Assembly (NCBI GenBank): GCA_016220165.1
Contig: JACRIE010000022.1
Coordinates: 17,009-81,008, forward strand
Source of the DNA: Candidatus Peregrinibacteria bacterium
Lineage (GTDB): Bacteria; Patescibacteriota; Gracilibacteria; UM-FILTER-43-11; JACRIE01
DNA length: 64,000 bases
Direction: 5' to 3'
The translations under genes were made by a program, and so were the position numbers. Shown here in pieces: positions 1 to 9,232 of the stretch (within the stretch, counting starts at the first letter, position 1; each line of letters starts with the position of its first letter). Below the pieces are notes generated by a model. The model was not told the origin of the DNA, searched no databases, and was given only the letters and a program-made list of their open reading frames with translations.

Positions 1-1791
1 GTGCTGGAAGAGAAAAAAGCGCCGTTTTACCAATGGTTCGTGGGTGGAAAATGTAACATCGTGGAGAACGCGCTTGACCGACATATTGGCACGCCCATTG
101 AACGAAAAAACGCGATCCTATGGGAAGGAAATTCAGGAAAATCCAAAAGGTTTACCTATGGACAGCTCTATCGTGCCGTCAATCGGATGGCCAACGGCCT
201 CAAGCACCTGGGGGTTGTCAAAGGCGATCGCGTCGTGATCTATTTGCAGAACATTCCGGAGACCGCGATCAGTATGCTGGCCGCAGCGAAGATCGGCGCC
301 GTGCATTCCGTGGTGTACGGCGGTTTTTCCGCGCATGCCCTCAAAACGCGTGTTGAAGACGCGGAGGCAAAAGTCGTGGTCACCTCGGATATCGGATATC
401 GCCGGGACAAAACCATCGATATGAAATCGATCGTCGATGAAGTGTTGCAGGGATGTAAATGCGTACAAAAAGTGATCGTGGTGAAACAAAATAATGAACC
501 AACACCCACGGCAAAAAAACGCGGTAGTCGTAGGGACACGCCACGGCGCGTCTTCCCCGAAACCCATATGGAACCGCATCGCGACGTCTTTTACAACCAT
601 TTGATCGCGCACGAATCCGAAGAATGTCCGACAGAAAGAATGGATGCGGAAGACCCATTGTTTATTTTGTACACCTCGGGTACCACGGGGACTCCAAAAG
701 GCGTTGTCCACGTGCACGGCGGCTACATGGTGGGCATCCATAAAACATTTCAAACTGTTTTTGATATCCAATCAAAGGATACCTTCTGGTGCACCGCAGA
801 TCCCGGATGGATCACGGGCCACAGTTATACCGTGTACGCGCCGCTCATGGCCGGCATCACCACAATCCTGTTTGAGGGTGTGCAGGACTATCCGAAGCCC
901 GATCGCCTCTGGAACATGGTGGAAAAATACAACGTAACCATTTTCTACACAGCGCCCACGTTGATCCGGGCGCTCATGCGCTACGGAGATCAATGGCCTA
1001 AAAAACACAATCTCAACTCTTTGCGCCTCCTCGGTTCCGTGGGCGAACCCATCAATCCAGAAGCATGGCGCTGGTACTACACAGTAATCGGCCAAAAAAA
1101 GTGTCCTATTATGGACACATGGTGGCAGACGGAAACCGGTATGTTTATGATCACGCCTTTTGTTACCATGTCGCTCAAAGCCAGTTCTGCCACCAAACCT
1201 TTTCCCGGAATTCAGGCCGAAGTCGTGGATGCACAAGGCAAAAAGGTAGCTCCTGGAAAAGGCGGATATTTGGTTATCAAAAATCCATGGCCTGCCATGC
1301 TTCGGACCATTTATAAAAATCCAAAACGCTATTTAGAGACCTATTGGAAAAAAATTCCCGGCTGGTACCTAACCGGCGACATGGCCCACAAAGACAAGGA
1401 CGGCTATTTTTGGATTCAGGGACGTTCTGACGACGTGCTCAAAATCGCGGGACACCGCATCGGCAGCGTCGAGGTGGAAAGCGCGCTCGTATCGCATCCA
1501 TCCGTGGCCGAAGCCGGCGTCATCGGAAAACCCGATCCCGTCAAAGGCGAAACTATCAAGGCATTCGTGGTATTAAAAAAAGGCGTCTCCATCGGAGCGC
1601 GTCATGGCGAAGAGTTGAAAGAAAAATTAAAAAATCATGTTCGCCATGAAATCGGTCCGATTGCGGTCATGGAAGAAATCGAATACATCGACCAGCTTCC
1701 AAAAACACGAAGCGGGAAAATCATGAGGCGCGTGCTCCGCGCGCGCGAACTCGGCCAAGACGCCGGAGACGTAAGCACACTGGCGGATTGA
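1..1791 (+). CDS. acs: Acetyl-CoA synthetase, AMP-forming (5' end may be truncated by the window)
   Basis: ILYTSGTTGTPKGVVH, CTADPGWITGHSY, WWQTETG, GRSDDVLKIAGHRIGSVEVE and KTRSGKIMRRVLRA motifs; ORF begins at base 1. Confidence 0.93.
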   Translation: MLEEKKAPFYQWFVGGKCNIVENALDRHIGTPIERKNAILWEGNSGKSKRFTYGQLYRAVNRMANGLKHLGVVKGDRVVIYLQNIPETAISMLAAAKIGAVHSVVYGGFSAHALKTRVEDAEAKVVVTSDIGYRRDKTIDMKSIVDEVLQGCKCVQKVIVVKQNNEPTPTAKKRGSRRDTPRRVFPETHMEPHRDVFYNHLIAHESEECPTERMDAEDPLFILYTSGTTGTPKGVVHVHGGYMVGIHKTFQTVFDIQSKDTFWCTADPGWITGHSYTVYAPLMAGITTILFEGVQDYPKPDRLWNMVEKYNVTIFYTAPTLIRALMRYGDQWPKKHNLNSLRLLGSVGEPINPEAWRWYYTVIGQKKCPIMDTWWQTETGMFMITPFVTMSLKASSATKPFPGIQAEVVDAQGKKVAPGKGGYLVIKNPWPAMLRTIYKNPKRYLETYWKKIPGWYLTGDMAHKDKDGYFWIQGRSDDVLKIAGHRIGSVEVESALVSHPSVAEAGVIGKPDPVKGETIKAFVVLKKGVSIGARHGEELKEKLKNHVRHEIGPIAVMEEIEYIDQLPKTRSGKIMRRVLRARELGQDAGDVSTLAD

Positions 1792-1813
1792 TCCTCTTGT
1801 CAGGTGTCAGATG

Positions 1814-3526
1814 TTATCTTTGCACCACGGTAATCTCTTTTGGATCCGATTGAATCGCGTTTTTGTTGCGGTCACGGATACCCTTCATTGAAATCCTATA
1901 TTGCTCTAAGGGTTGGCTTGTGATACCGGAAAGGCTAAGACGCGTGACTGCCTGATCCGTTGAAACGCTTTCGATTTTTACCGTGTCTGTCGTGGGACTG
2001 ATCGCGTTTATGTCCTGGATCGTGTAATTCGCGGGATTATTCACGCTCACGTCATCCATCGGTTCGCTCCATAAAAGACTAATCTGACTCAGGGTGTCGA
2101 ACTTTTGTTCCAGAACGTAAGGAGGGGTAGTATCCGGCTGAACATGTAGCGTCAGATCGGTATCGCCCAGCAAAGAACCGCGCCAAAAAGCTTTGTCCTC
2201 GCGCGCGTCGAAGATATCGCTCTCCAGCATCGAGTCGCGGGGGCCCGTGATAGCCACGAGATAATTCGTGCGATCCGCGGATTGTTTGGTCAGACGCAAT
2301 CGATAATCGCTGCCTGAAAAAAGATTCCTCGGCAGCGTGTAATCATACGTCCACTCCGCGCTGGGTTTTTCATCCGTGAGTTGCACAACCGTGCCGATCA
2401 TTTGAAATTGAGAAGTGAGTTCAATTTTGCTTCCATCCGGCATATAAGAAATCGTGTATCCAACCGGTAAAATCACGCGCAAATAGCCGCGGTAAGGATC
2501 ACTGTAACTGTTGAGCTTTCCCGGAAAATTGAGTTCCACTTTCAAGTGCGCGGTCGGAACGGGCGTGCTGAGATCAACATAATATTCCGCGTTTTTAAGT
2601 AAATAACGATCCGCTTTTTTGCTACCAAGATTCGCGAGATTGAGTCCCAAAAAATCGCTTCCCATACTCTGAAGGCGCGATTCCGTAATCGCGCCGGGAT
2701 ACGTCAGCGCGTTCCCCCATCCGCGCGCGATAACCTTCGCTTCCAACGCGGGCTTTTTGAACCAAAAATAAAGATCTTTTTGGTCTATGGCGCTGGATAA
2801 AACATTGCGAGTGCGAAAAGGACTCCAAAACATTTTAGAAGTCAGGCTTTGAGCGAGTTCTTTTAAAACATCCTTTCGACTCGCGAGCGCGGCAAGGTTG
2901 TGGCGATCGACATTCCCGACCTGAAATTCAAGAAAAGAAAACAGGTTCTTTGAATCAACGGATTGATTTTTAATCGACACCGAGCCCAATTCTTTAAGTA
3001 AGTCTTCAATCACCTTGAAATTCATCACGACGACGCCATCAATGTCGCTCGAAGGGAATTTCTTTTGATAAAAATCAACAATCGTTTTCGCCGCGTCAGG
3101 AAAATTGGGATCCCAATTCGCGTCGCGAAAAGTATATCCCTGATACCATTCGTTTTTTAGAAGTTCCTCTTGGGGATAGGGCGGTGTGACGTAAGAAGAC
3201 GTGTCCACTTCATAGGAATTATGGAACGAAAACGACGTAGGAATCCCAAAAAGCAGATTCAGATTCGCGTACGCAGTCACAAATCCGCCTCCGGGTCGCA
3301 GTTCGTCATTATTCTGGAACACAATAAGATATTCTTTGTAGCCGAACGCTGAATCCCAAAAATGATTAACAAAAAAACGAAACCGCTCTAAAAAAACATA
3401 AAACCCAAGCAATAAAAAAACGAGAACGCTTCCTAAAATTATTAAAAAAGGCCAACGCCGGGAAGGGGGTCTTGGTATGAGGAGCGACCGTCTTGTAGCG
3501 GCAAATTTTTCCAATGAATATTTCAA
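1814..3526 (-). CDS. DUF4012-type membrane-anchored protein
   Basis: N-terminal TM segment followed by YLIVFQNNDELRPGGGFVTAYA and RDANWDPNFPDAAKTI, typical of DUF4012 proteins; Ig-like C-terminal region. Confidence 0.75.
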   Translation of the reverse strand: MKYSLEKFAATRRSLLIPRPPSRRWPFLIILGSVLVFLLLGFYVFLERFRFFVNHFWDSAFGYKEYLIVFQNNDELRPGGGFVTAYANLNLLFGIPTSFSFHNSYEVDTSSYVTPPYPQEELLKNEWYQGYTFRDANWDPNFPDAAKTIVDFYQKKFPSSDIDGVVVMNFKVIEDLLKELGSVSIKNQSVDSKNLFSFLEFQVGNVDRHNLAALASRKDVLKELAQSLTSKMFWSPFRTRNVLSSAIDQKDLYFWFKKPALEAKVIARGWGNALTYPGAITESRLQSMGSDFLGLNLANLGSKKADRYLLKNAEYYVDLSTPVPTAHLKVELNFPGKLNSYSDPYRGYLRVILPVGYTISYMPDGSKIELTSQFQMIGTVVQLTDEKPSAEWTYDYTLPRNLFSGSDYRLRLTKQSADRTNYLVAITGPRDSMLESDIFDAREDKAFWRGSLLGDTDLTLHVQPDTTPPYVLEQKFDTLSQISLLWSEPMDDVSVNNPANYTIQDINAISPTTDTVKIESVSTDQAVTRLSLSGITSQPLEQYRISMKGIRDRNKNAIQSDPKEITVVQR

Positions 3527-3570
3527 TTAAAATCCATATAATGATAGTTGAAAATTAATCTTGAGCAAGC

Positions 3571-4152
3571 ATGAACATCGTTGACCTGATCAAGACACGC
3601 CGCAGTGTCCGAAATTATCAACAAAAACCTGTTCCAAAAGCGCTTTTTCAGCAAGTTCTGGAAGCGGGTATTTGGGCGCCGTCAAGCCGCAATCAACAGC
3701 CCTGGCGCTTCATTGCCATGAGCCATCCCGACAAACGGAATGAGCTCGCGCGCGAGGCTAAAATTCAGCTCGCCGAGTTCCTGGAAACACAAGAAGCCGC
3801 GTCCAAATACGGCGCGCCTGCGGTGGAACGCTTCAAAAAACGGGCGACGGGCGAAGGAGACACCCTGCTCTACAACGCCCCCGTCATCCTGTTCGTCATA
3901 CAGACAAAACCGGTCGACAGCGATCTGGATTACGGACTATGCCTCGAAAACATGATGCTCTGCGCGCACGGCATAGGACTGGGAACCTGTCCCATCGGCC
4001 TCGCGATTCCGCTCAATAATTCAAAAACAGCGCGGGAAATACTGAAGTTAAAAACACCCGAAAAAATCGTCCTGGCATTATCTCTGGGTTTTCCCGATGA
4101 GGCGCCGTCACCGACTGAACGTCGTCTGGACGTTATCCAATGGGTAGAATAA
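3571..4152 (+). CDS. Nitroreductase family protein
   Basis: IKTRRSVRNYQQKPVP, WAPSSRNQQPWRF, LGFPDEAP. Confidence 0.88.
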   Translation: MNIVDLIKTRRSVRNYQQKPVPKALFQQVLEAGIWAPSSRNQQPWRFIAMSHPDKRNELAREAKIQLAEFLETQEAASKYGAPAVERFKKRATGEGDTLLYNAPVILFVIQTKPVDSDLDYGLCLENMMLCAHGIGLGTCPIGLAIPLNNSKTAREILKLKTPEKIVLALSLGFPDEAPSPTERRLDVIQWVE

Positions 4153-4200
4153 ACTACAGAAGGCGATGATCCCTATCTTCGTCTTCTGTAAAAAATATAA
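4153..4200 (+). terminator. Probable intrinsic terminator hairpin after nitroreductase
   Basis: TACAGAAG...CTTCTGTA inverted repeat followed by A/T-rich AAAAAATATAAAAA. Confidence 0.45.
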
Positions 4201-4203
4201 AAA

Positions 4204-5154
4204 ATGAAAAAAGATTTGAATTCAATGATGTGTAGCCATCGTAGCACGATCGCGGTTGTGGGCACCGGCATGGTGGGCTCTTCCTTTGCCTATGCCGCGC
4301 TCATCCGCGGGCTCGCCGCCGAAATCATTCTCATCGACGCCTCTGAAGAACGGGAGCAGGGTGAAGTGATGGATTTGGCGCATGGACTCATCGGAAGTGA
4401 AACGGGCAACGTGCGCGGTGGACAGCTTAAAGACTGCCAACAGGCTGACATCATCGTCATCACGGCAGGCGCGGCGCAAAAACTGGGAGAAACCCGTCTG
4501 GATTTGGTGAATAAAAATGTGGGAGTCCTAAAATCCATTATTAAGGGTATGGGGGATCTTCGTCCAAGCGCCATTGTCGTTATTGTTTCAAATCCCGTCG
4601 ACATTTTGACGTACATGGCTCGCAAACTCATCCGACTGCCTGAAAATCAAATTATTGGAACTGGAACCTCTTTGGACACGGCTCGCTTCCGCTACCTTAT
4701 CAGCCGGGAGCTGAACGTCAACTTGCATAACGTCCATGGTTATATTTTAGGAGAACACGGCGACAGCGAAGTTCCTGCCTGGAGTTTGACCACGGTTGGA
4801 GGCGTGAAAGCCACGGAACTGCTTTCCGCCGCGCAACAAAAAAAAATTTTTGAAGGCACCAAAAACGCGGCCTATCAAATCATTCAACGCAAGCAGGCCA
4901 CCTATTACGGCATCGGAATCACGATCGTAGGATTGGTGGAACGCATAGTCTACGACCAAAAATCAATCGTCCCAGTCTCCGTCAACCCGAAGGGCCTGTA
5001 CGGCATCCGCGACATCTCCATAGGAATCACGGCCGTTTTGGGCGTTCAGGGAATCAAAAAGGTATGGGAACTCCCCTTGAGTGTCAGCGAAAAAAAGAAA
5101 CTCGTTCAATCGGCCGCCGCGCTAAAGGCGATCTTAAAAAAGATCAAGTTGTAA
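4204..5154 (+). CDS. ldh: L-lactate dehydrogenase
   Basis: VGTGMVGSSFAYA Rossmann motif, AAQKLGETRLDLV (Gln at the substrate-specificity position, as in LDH), GEHGDSEVPAWS active site. Confidence 0.9.
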   Translation: MKKDLNSMMCSHRSTIAVVGTGMVGSSFAYAALIRGLAAEIILIDASEEREQGEVMDLAHGLIGSETGNVRGGQLKDCQQADIIVITAGAAQKLGETRLDLVNKNVGVLKSIIKGMGDLRPSAIVVIVSNPVDILTYMARKLIRLPENQIIGTGTSLDTARFRYLISRELNVNLHNVHGYILGEHGDSEVPAWSLTTVGGVKATELLSAAQQKKIFEGTKNAAYQIIQRKQATYYGIGITIVGLVERIVYDQKSIVPVSVNPKGLYGIRDISIGITAVLGVQGIKKVWELPLSVSEKKKLVQSAAALKAILKKIKL

Positions 5155-5170
5155 AATAATAATTTTATTG

Positions 5171-5203
5171 TATAATAGCCTACTATTTCTATAGTAAAGG
5201 CTA
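5171..5203 (+). promoter_or_regulatory. TATAAT -10 box overlapping an inverted repeat TAGCC-TACTAT-TTCT-ATAGTA-AA-GGCTA
   Basis: Consensus -10 at 5171-5176; IR 5176-5203 ends on the A of the ATG start. Confidence 0.5.
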
Positions 5204-6213
5204 TGTCTCCCTCCACCTGCTCACTTTTCCCAGAAAGAACCCCGCTGCTCTGCCAAAGGCATGCAGTGGCAGAAATAAGCCAGGGGACTTGTGTGCAAGA
5301 ATGTCGGATAGCTCTTGAAGAAGCCCTAAGAAGAGGATCTGCAGAAGCTACCGATCCTCAAAATTTTTGGCGGAACGCACACGACGGCCTTATCGAAAAA
5401 TTAGAAGACAGCCCTCTGAGAGACGCGCTGATTGAAGAAGTGGAAAGCATACGCCTTGGACTCCTGACGGCGGGAGATCCTGTATGCCAAAGGCTATCTC
5501 TAAAATCACACCGCGCAGCGATTCTCGATTTTTCCTATACGGACGCGCAAAGAGCATTAAAAAACACGGCAAAACTATGCTTTGACAGTGGAAATTATCA
5601 CCAGGGAATACAATGCATCGCCCGACTTCTCAGTTGCGGCCAACATCTGATCGCGGACATCGGAACCATGGGGGCGGCAATGAACGGAGCCCATCAGACA
5701 AACCGTCATCCCGAGGCGCTTAGGCTGGCAATACATTGCGCTCAAATAGAAGAAACGTATACATCGCTGGGAATTGCGGCACAGTCTGCCGCACAACTAA
5801 GGCTTGATGGAATTGCCCTGCGCTACGCAGAAAGGCTATTGGAAAAAAGATTCGAAAAGCCGACCCTTCAACTGGCGGCCCAGGCGGCCCGCCGTCTTAA
5901 AAAATGGAAAACGGCATTCCTATTAATCAATCAAGGGCTCTCATATAAGGATAACTCACGCGGATATCAAAAGCTAATGATTGAAATGCTGCTACATTCC
6001 GGCTGGGTTCCGGAGCCAGGACTCGCCCGGCAACTGAGCAGAATAGACCTGACGAACATTGTAAACGGTTTAAGATCCGGAATCAACGAATCGGGAATCA
6101 ATCCGAATTTACTTCTGGTGATCTCAATATTGTATCGAACGCTTGGCAGAGAAGAGGAGGCGAATCGATTTCAGAAACGACATGAACGTCGTTTCGCCGC
6201 CGTGTCGTTATAA
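5203..6213 (+). CDS. Hypothetical helical-repeat (TPR-like) protein
   Basis: Long ORF with a good promoter-like upstream region; Ala/Leu-rich helical repeats. Confidence 0.6.
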   Translation: MSPSTCSLFPERTPLLCQRHAVAEISQGTCVQECRIALEEALRRGSAEATDPQNFWRNAHDGLIEKLEDSPLRDALIEEVESIRLGLLTAGDPVCQRLSLKSHRAAILDFSYTDAQRALKNTAKLCFDSGNYHQGIQCIARLLSCGQHLIADIGTMGAAMNGAHQTNRHPEALRLAIHCAQIEETYTSLGIAAQSAAQLRLDGIALRYAERLLEKRFEKPTLQLAAQAARRLKKWKTAFLLINQGLSYKDNSRGYQKLMIEMLLHSGWVPEPGLARQLSRIDLTNIVNGLRSGINESGINPNLLLVISILYRTLGREEEANRFQKRHERRFAAVSL

Positions 6214-6275
6214 TATTTCCAGATGAAAAAAACCCATGCGTCTGCTAGCATAAAAGACGACTTCGCTTTTTTCAT

Positions 6276-9128
6276 ATGTTCAAAAAAACCTTTGTCGTTC
6301 TCGACATCGAAACCACCGGCCTCTATCCGGAAAGCGACGACATCATCGAGGTGGCGTGTATTCGCTATGAGCAGGGAAAGGAAGTCAGCCGTTTCGATTC
6401 GCTAATCAAAATCGACAAAGAAATCCCGCCGATTGTCTCTCTCATCACAACGATTCAAAACACAGATTTAGTAGACGCGCCCTTGTGGGAAACCGTAAAA
6501 CTTGAAGTTCAAAAAATCGTACGGGGCGCGCACATCATCGGCCACAACATCAATTTTGACGTGGGATTTTTGAAAAAAAAGGGCATCGATTTTGAATCCA
6601 GCGTTCTTTTGGACACGGTGCCGTTGGCCCAAATCGCCTTCCCGACCGCGGTCAGTCACAGTTTAGAGTCTTTGACGGACGAACTCGATATAAAGCACAC
6701 GGCCAAGCACCGCGCCATGAGCGATACCGAAGCCACGCTCGACCTGTTTAAAAAAATCTGGAAAAAAATCGACGGTCTTCCGAAGCCGATCATCGATGAA
6801 ATCAAAGACTGCGTCCGCCGAAGCGAGTGGGGCATGGCAATATTTTTCGACGAAATCCGCGGGAAAGCGCGGGCGACGTCCGACAAATGTAGCTACAAGG
6901 CATGCCTTGTAGCTACCGGAACGTCGGCGCCGCCCCGCGGATTATCCGTGGCCGAAGTTTTCAACGAAAACGGTTTCCTCTCGCAGGCATGGGACCATTA
7001 CGAATCGCGGCCTCAGCAAAAACAAATGGCTACAGCGGTCGCGCACGCCTTCGAACACGAATATCATTTGATTTGCGAAGCGCCCACGGGCGTTGGAAAA
7101 TCGCTCGCCTATTTAGTGCCGGCCGCTGAAATCGCGCTAAACAAAAAACAGCGCGTCGTGATCGCGACCCACACCATTACGCTCCAGCATCAACTCTTTG
7201 AGAAGGATCTTCATCATCTGCACCAGATCTATCAACAATCAGCCCCCATCACTTCTTGCCCCCCTGAGCCTGCCCTGAGCAGGGTCGAAGGGAAGGGGGG
7301 TTTGGGTGGTTTGTCTCCCCTCAACGTCGCAGTGCTCAAGGGGCGCGGCAACTATTTATGCCTTCAGCGCCTGCGCGAATTCAAAAAAAGGTCTCGTTTC
7401 AGTCCGTCCGAGATCACGTTGCTCATCAAAATTCTCGCGTGGCCGTGGATGAATCTAGGAGGCGATTTGGCGGATATGACCCTCACGCGCGAGGAGCGCA
7501 TTGTGTGGGATTTTGAACTGTCCGCGGCCAGCAAAGCCATTCATGGCGGCAAGTGCTGCAAAAATCCGGACTGTTATTTTCAGCAGGCGCTCAAAGCGAC
7601 GCAGGACGCGCCCATCGTCATTGTAAATCACGCGCTCTTAATGGCGGATCTCGTTATGGGCGGAGGACTACTTCCCGAATACAAGTACCTCATCATCGAC
7701 GAAGCGCACCATTTTGAAGAAGTGGCAACGAAGAGCTACGGAAGAACCGTGACTCAGGAAAACCTGACCATTCCGGAAAAATCGATCGTGGCGCATTTGG
7801 GACAACTAAAAAGGAATTACTCGGAAACGCTTTTCGGGCAACAATCCTGTTTTCAGGAAATCGAACCATTGCTCTCCGGGGCAAATGATCTTTTGCAAAA
7901 AACAGACAATATCTTTAGCTTAATTTCACTCTTCGTCAACACGCATGTAATGCCGTCGAAGTATCAGGAAAGCCTTTTGATTGATCGCGCGATCATGACG
8001 AGCGGAGAGTGGCTGAATCTCGGAGATTCCGTTCAAAAACTGATTGAAGCCACTCAGGAGTGGATCCGAAAAATCGAATATTTTTCCGACAAGCTGGCAG
8101 GCGCCGCGTCTAAAGATTTTCCGGAATGCGATGAATTCAGCGAAGAACTGAATCAGGAAATCGCCATTCTTAAAGAACAATTGGCGCAACTGCATCCGTT
8201 CTTTTTGCCAGTGGAAACGCCGCGCGATATTCGCTTTTTTTCGTGTAACGACAGCGGCGCCGTCGTTCTCACATCGCTACCGATACTCGTGGGAGAAAAT
8301 CTTAAAAAGGACCTCTACGCTTCCAAAAAATCGATCCTTCTGACATCCGCTACTCTTAGTACTCCTTTATTCGCCGATGACGCTCCTGATGTCGCTCAAA
8401 AACCGTTCGACTATCTTCGTAAAATGCTAAGTTTAGATGAACACTTCGAAGAACTGATTCTCGACTCGCCCTTCGACTACGAAAAACAGGCGCTCATGAT
8501 TCTTCCAACGGATTTACCCGACGTGCGGAGTCAAGACAGTCTCGCGCCCGTGGCCGAACTCATAAAACAGGTGGCCGAAGCGACACAGGGACGTATGTTG
8601 GGACTTTTCACGTCTTATCGCACGATTGAAAATCTTTATCTCAATCTCGTGATTCCGCTCCAAAAAAAAGGAATCAGTGTCCTTGCGCAACGCTTTAGCG
8701 GAGGCCGTAATAAAATTCTGCGCGCGTTTCTGAATAATCCGGAACATTCCATTCTTCTCGGCACCAGCAGTTTCTGGGAAGGCATCGACATCCCCGGTGA
8801 CGACCTCAGTTGCGTCATGATCCATAAACTCCCGTTCGATATTCCGAGCGACCCGCTGCATAAAACGCGAAGCCAATGGTTCTCCAATGGTTTTTATCAA
8901 TACACCATGCCGCGCGCGATTCTGCGCTTTAAGCAAGGTTTCGGCCGTCTCATCCGCTCCAAAAAAGACGTGGGCATCATGATCATGCTGGACAGCGCGC
9001 TCACCAAAAAAGATTACGGGCAATTCTTCCTCAAAAGTTTGCCAAACGTGCCCGTGGAAAAAATAAAATGCGCCGAAATCCCCGCGTTGATCAAGGAGTG
9101 GCTGAAATTACAAAGAAGTGACGAGTGA
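6276..9128 (+). CDS. dinG: DnaQ-like exonuclease / DinG-family helicase fusion
   Basis: N-terminal VVLDIETTGLYPESDDIIEVA exonuclease motif; EAPTGVGKSLAYLVPA Walker A; DEAHH; TSSFWEGIDIPG; QGFGRLIRSKKD. Confidence 0.9.
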   Translation: MFKKTFVVLDIETTGLYPESDDIIEVACIRYEQGKEVSRFDSLIKIDKEIPPIVSLITTIQNTDLVDAPLWETVKLEVQKIVRGAHIIGHNINFDVGFLKKKGIDFESSVLLDTVPLAQIAFPTAVSHSLESLTDELDIKHTAKHRAMSDTEATLDLFKKIWKKIDGLPKPIIDEIKDCVRRSEWGMAIFFDEIRGKARATSDKCSYKACLVATGTSAPPRGLSVAEVFNENGFLSQAWDHYESRPQQKQMATAVAHAFEHEYHLICEAPTGVGKSLAYLVPAAEIALNKKQRVVIATHTITLQHQLFEKDLHHLHQIYQQSAPITSCPPEPALSRVEGKGGLGGLSPLNVAVLKGRGNYLCLQRLREFKKRSRFSPSEITLLIKILAWPWMNLGGDLADMTLTREERIVWDFELSAASKAIHGGKCCKNPDCYFQQALKATQDAPIVIVNHALLMADLVMGGGLLPEYKYLIIDEAHHFEEVATKSYGRTVTQENLTIPEKSIVAHLGQLKRNYSETLFGQQSCFQEIEPLLSGANDLLQKTDNIFSLISLFVNTHVMPSKYQESLLIDRAIMTSGEWLNLGDSVQKLIEATQEWIRKIEYFSDKLAGAASKDFPECDEFSEELNQEIAILKEQLAQLHPFFLPVETPRDIRFFSCNDSGAVVLTSLPILVGENLKKDLYASKKSILLTSATLSTPLFADDAPDVAQKPFDYLRKMLSLDEHFEELILDSPFDYEKQALMILPTDLPDVRSQDSLAPVAELIKQVAEATQGRMLGLFTSYRTIENLYLNLVIPLQKKGISVLAQRFSGGRNKILRAFLNNPEHSILLGTSSFWEGIDIPGDDLSCVMIHKLPFDIPSDPLHKTRSQWFSNGFYQYTMPRAILRFKQGFGRLIRSKKDVGIMIMLDSALTKKDYGQFFLKSLPNVPVEKIKCAEIPALIKEWLKLQRSDE
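6889..6916. repeat. 28-bp perfect palindrome inside dinG
   Basis: GTAGCTACAAGGCA|TGCCTTGTAGCTAC. Confidence 0.9.
7259..7300. repeat. GC-rich repeat element in-frame inside dinG (encodes PPEPALSRVEGKGG)
   Basis: CCCCCTGAGCCTGCCCTGAGCAGGGTCGAAGGGAAGGGGGG; a form commonly seen as intergenic repeats in environmental bacterial genomes. Confidence 0.7.
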
Positions 9129-9232
9129 CCAGTCACGAGAAAATTTTCTACTCGTCTCTCGCCTGCCCCGAGCTTAGTCGAGAGGTCACTCGTCACTTAC
9201 TACTCGTCGCTCGTCCCTCGTCACTAATAGTA
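9117..9232. repeat. Inverted heptad array, TGACGAG/CTCGTCA family, with embedded CCTGCCCCGAGCTTAGTCGAGAGG
   Basis: AAGTGACGAGTGACCAGTCACGAG...GTCACTCGTCACTTACTACTCGTCGCTCGTCCCTCGTCAC. Confidence 0.8.

Noticed and set aside
133-771. Antisense ORF inside acs (and many similar antisense or alternate-frame ORFs throughout the track)
   Set aside because: Overlaps a well-conserved CDS, has no recognisable motif or initiation context, and is explained by codon-bias shadowing.
4155-4190. Hairpin after nitroreductase as a novel element
   Set aside because: Position and flanking A/T tract fit an ordinary intrinsic terminator.
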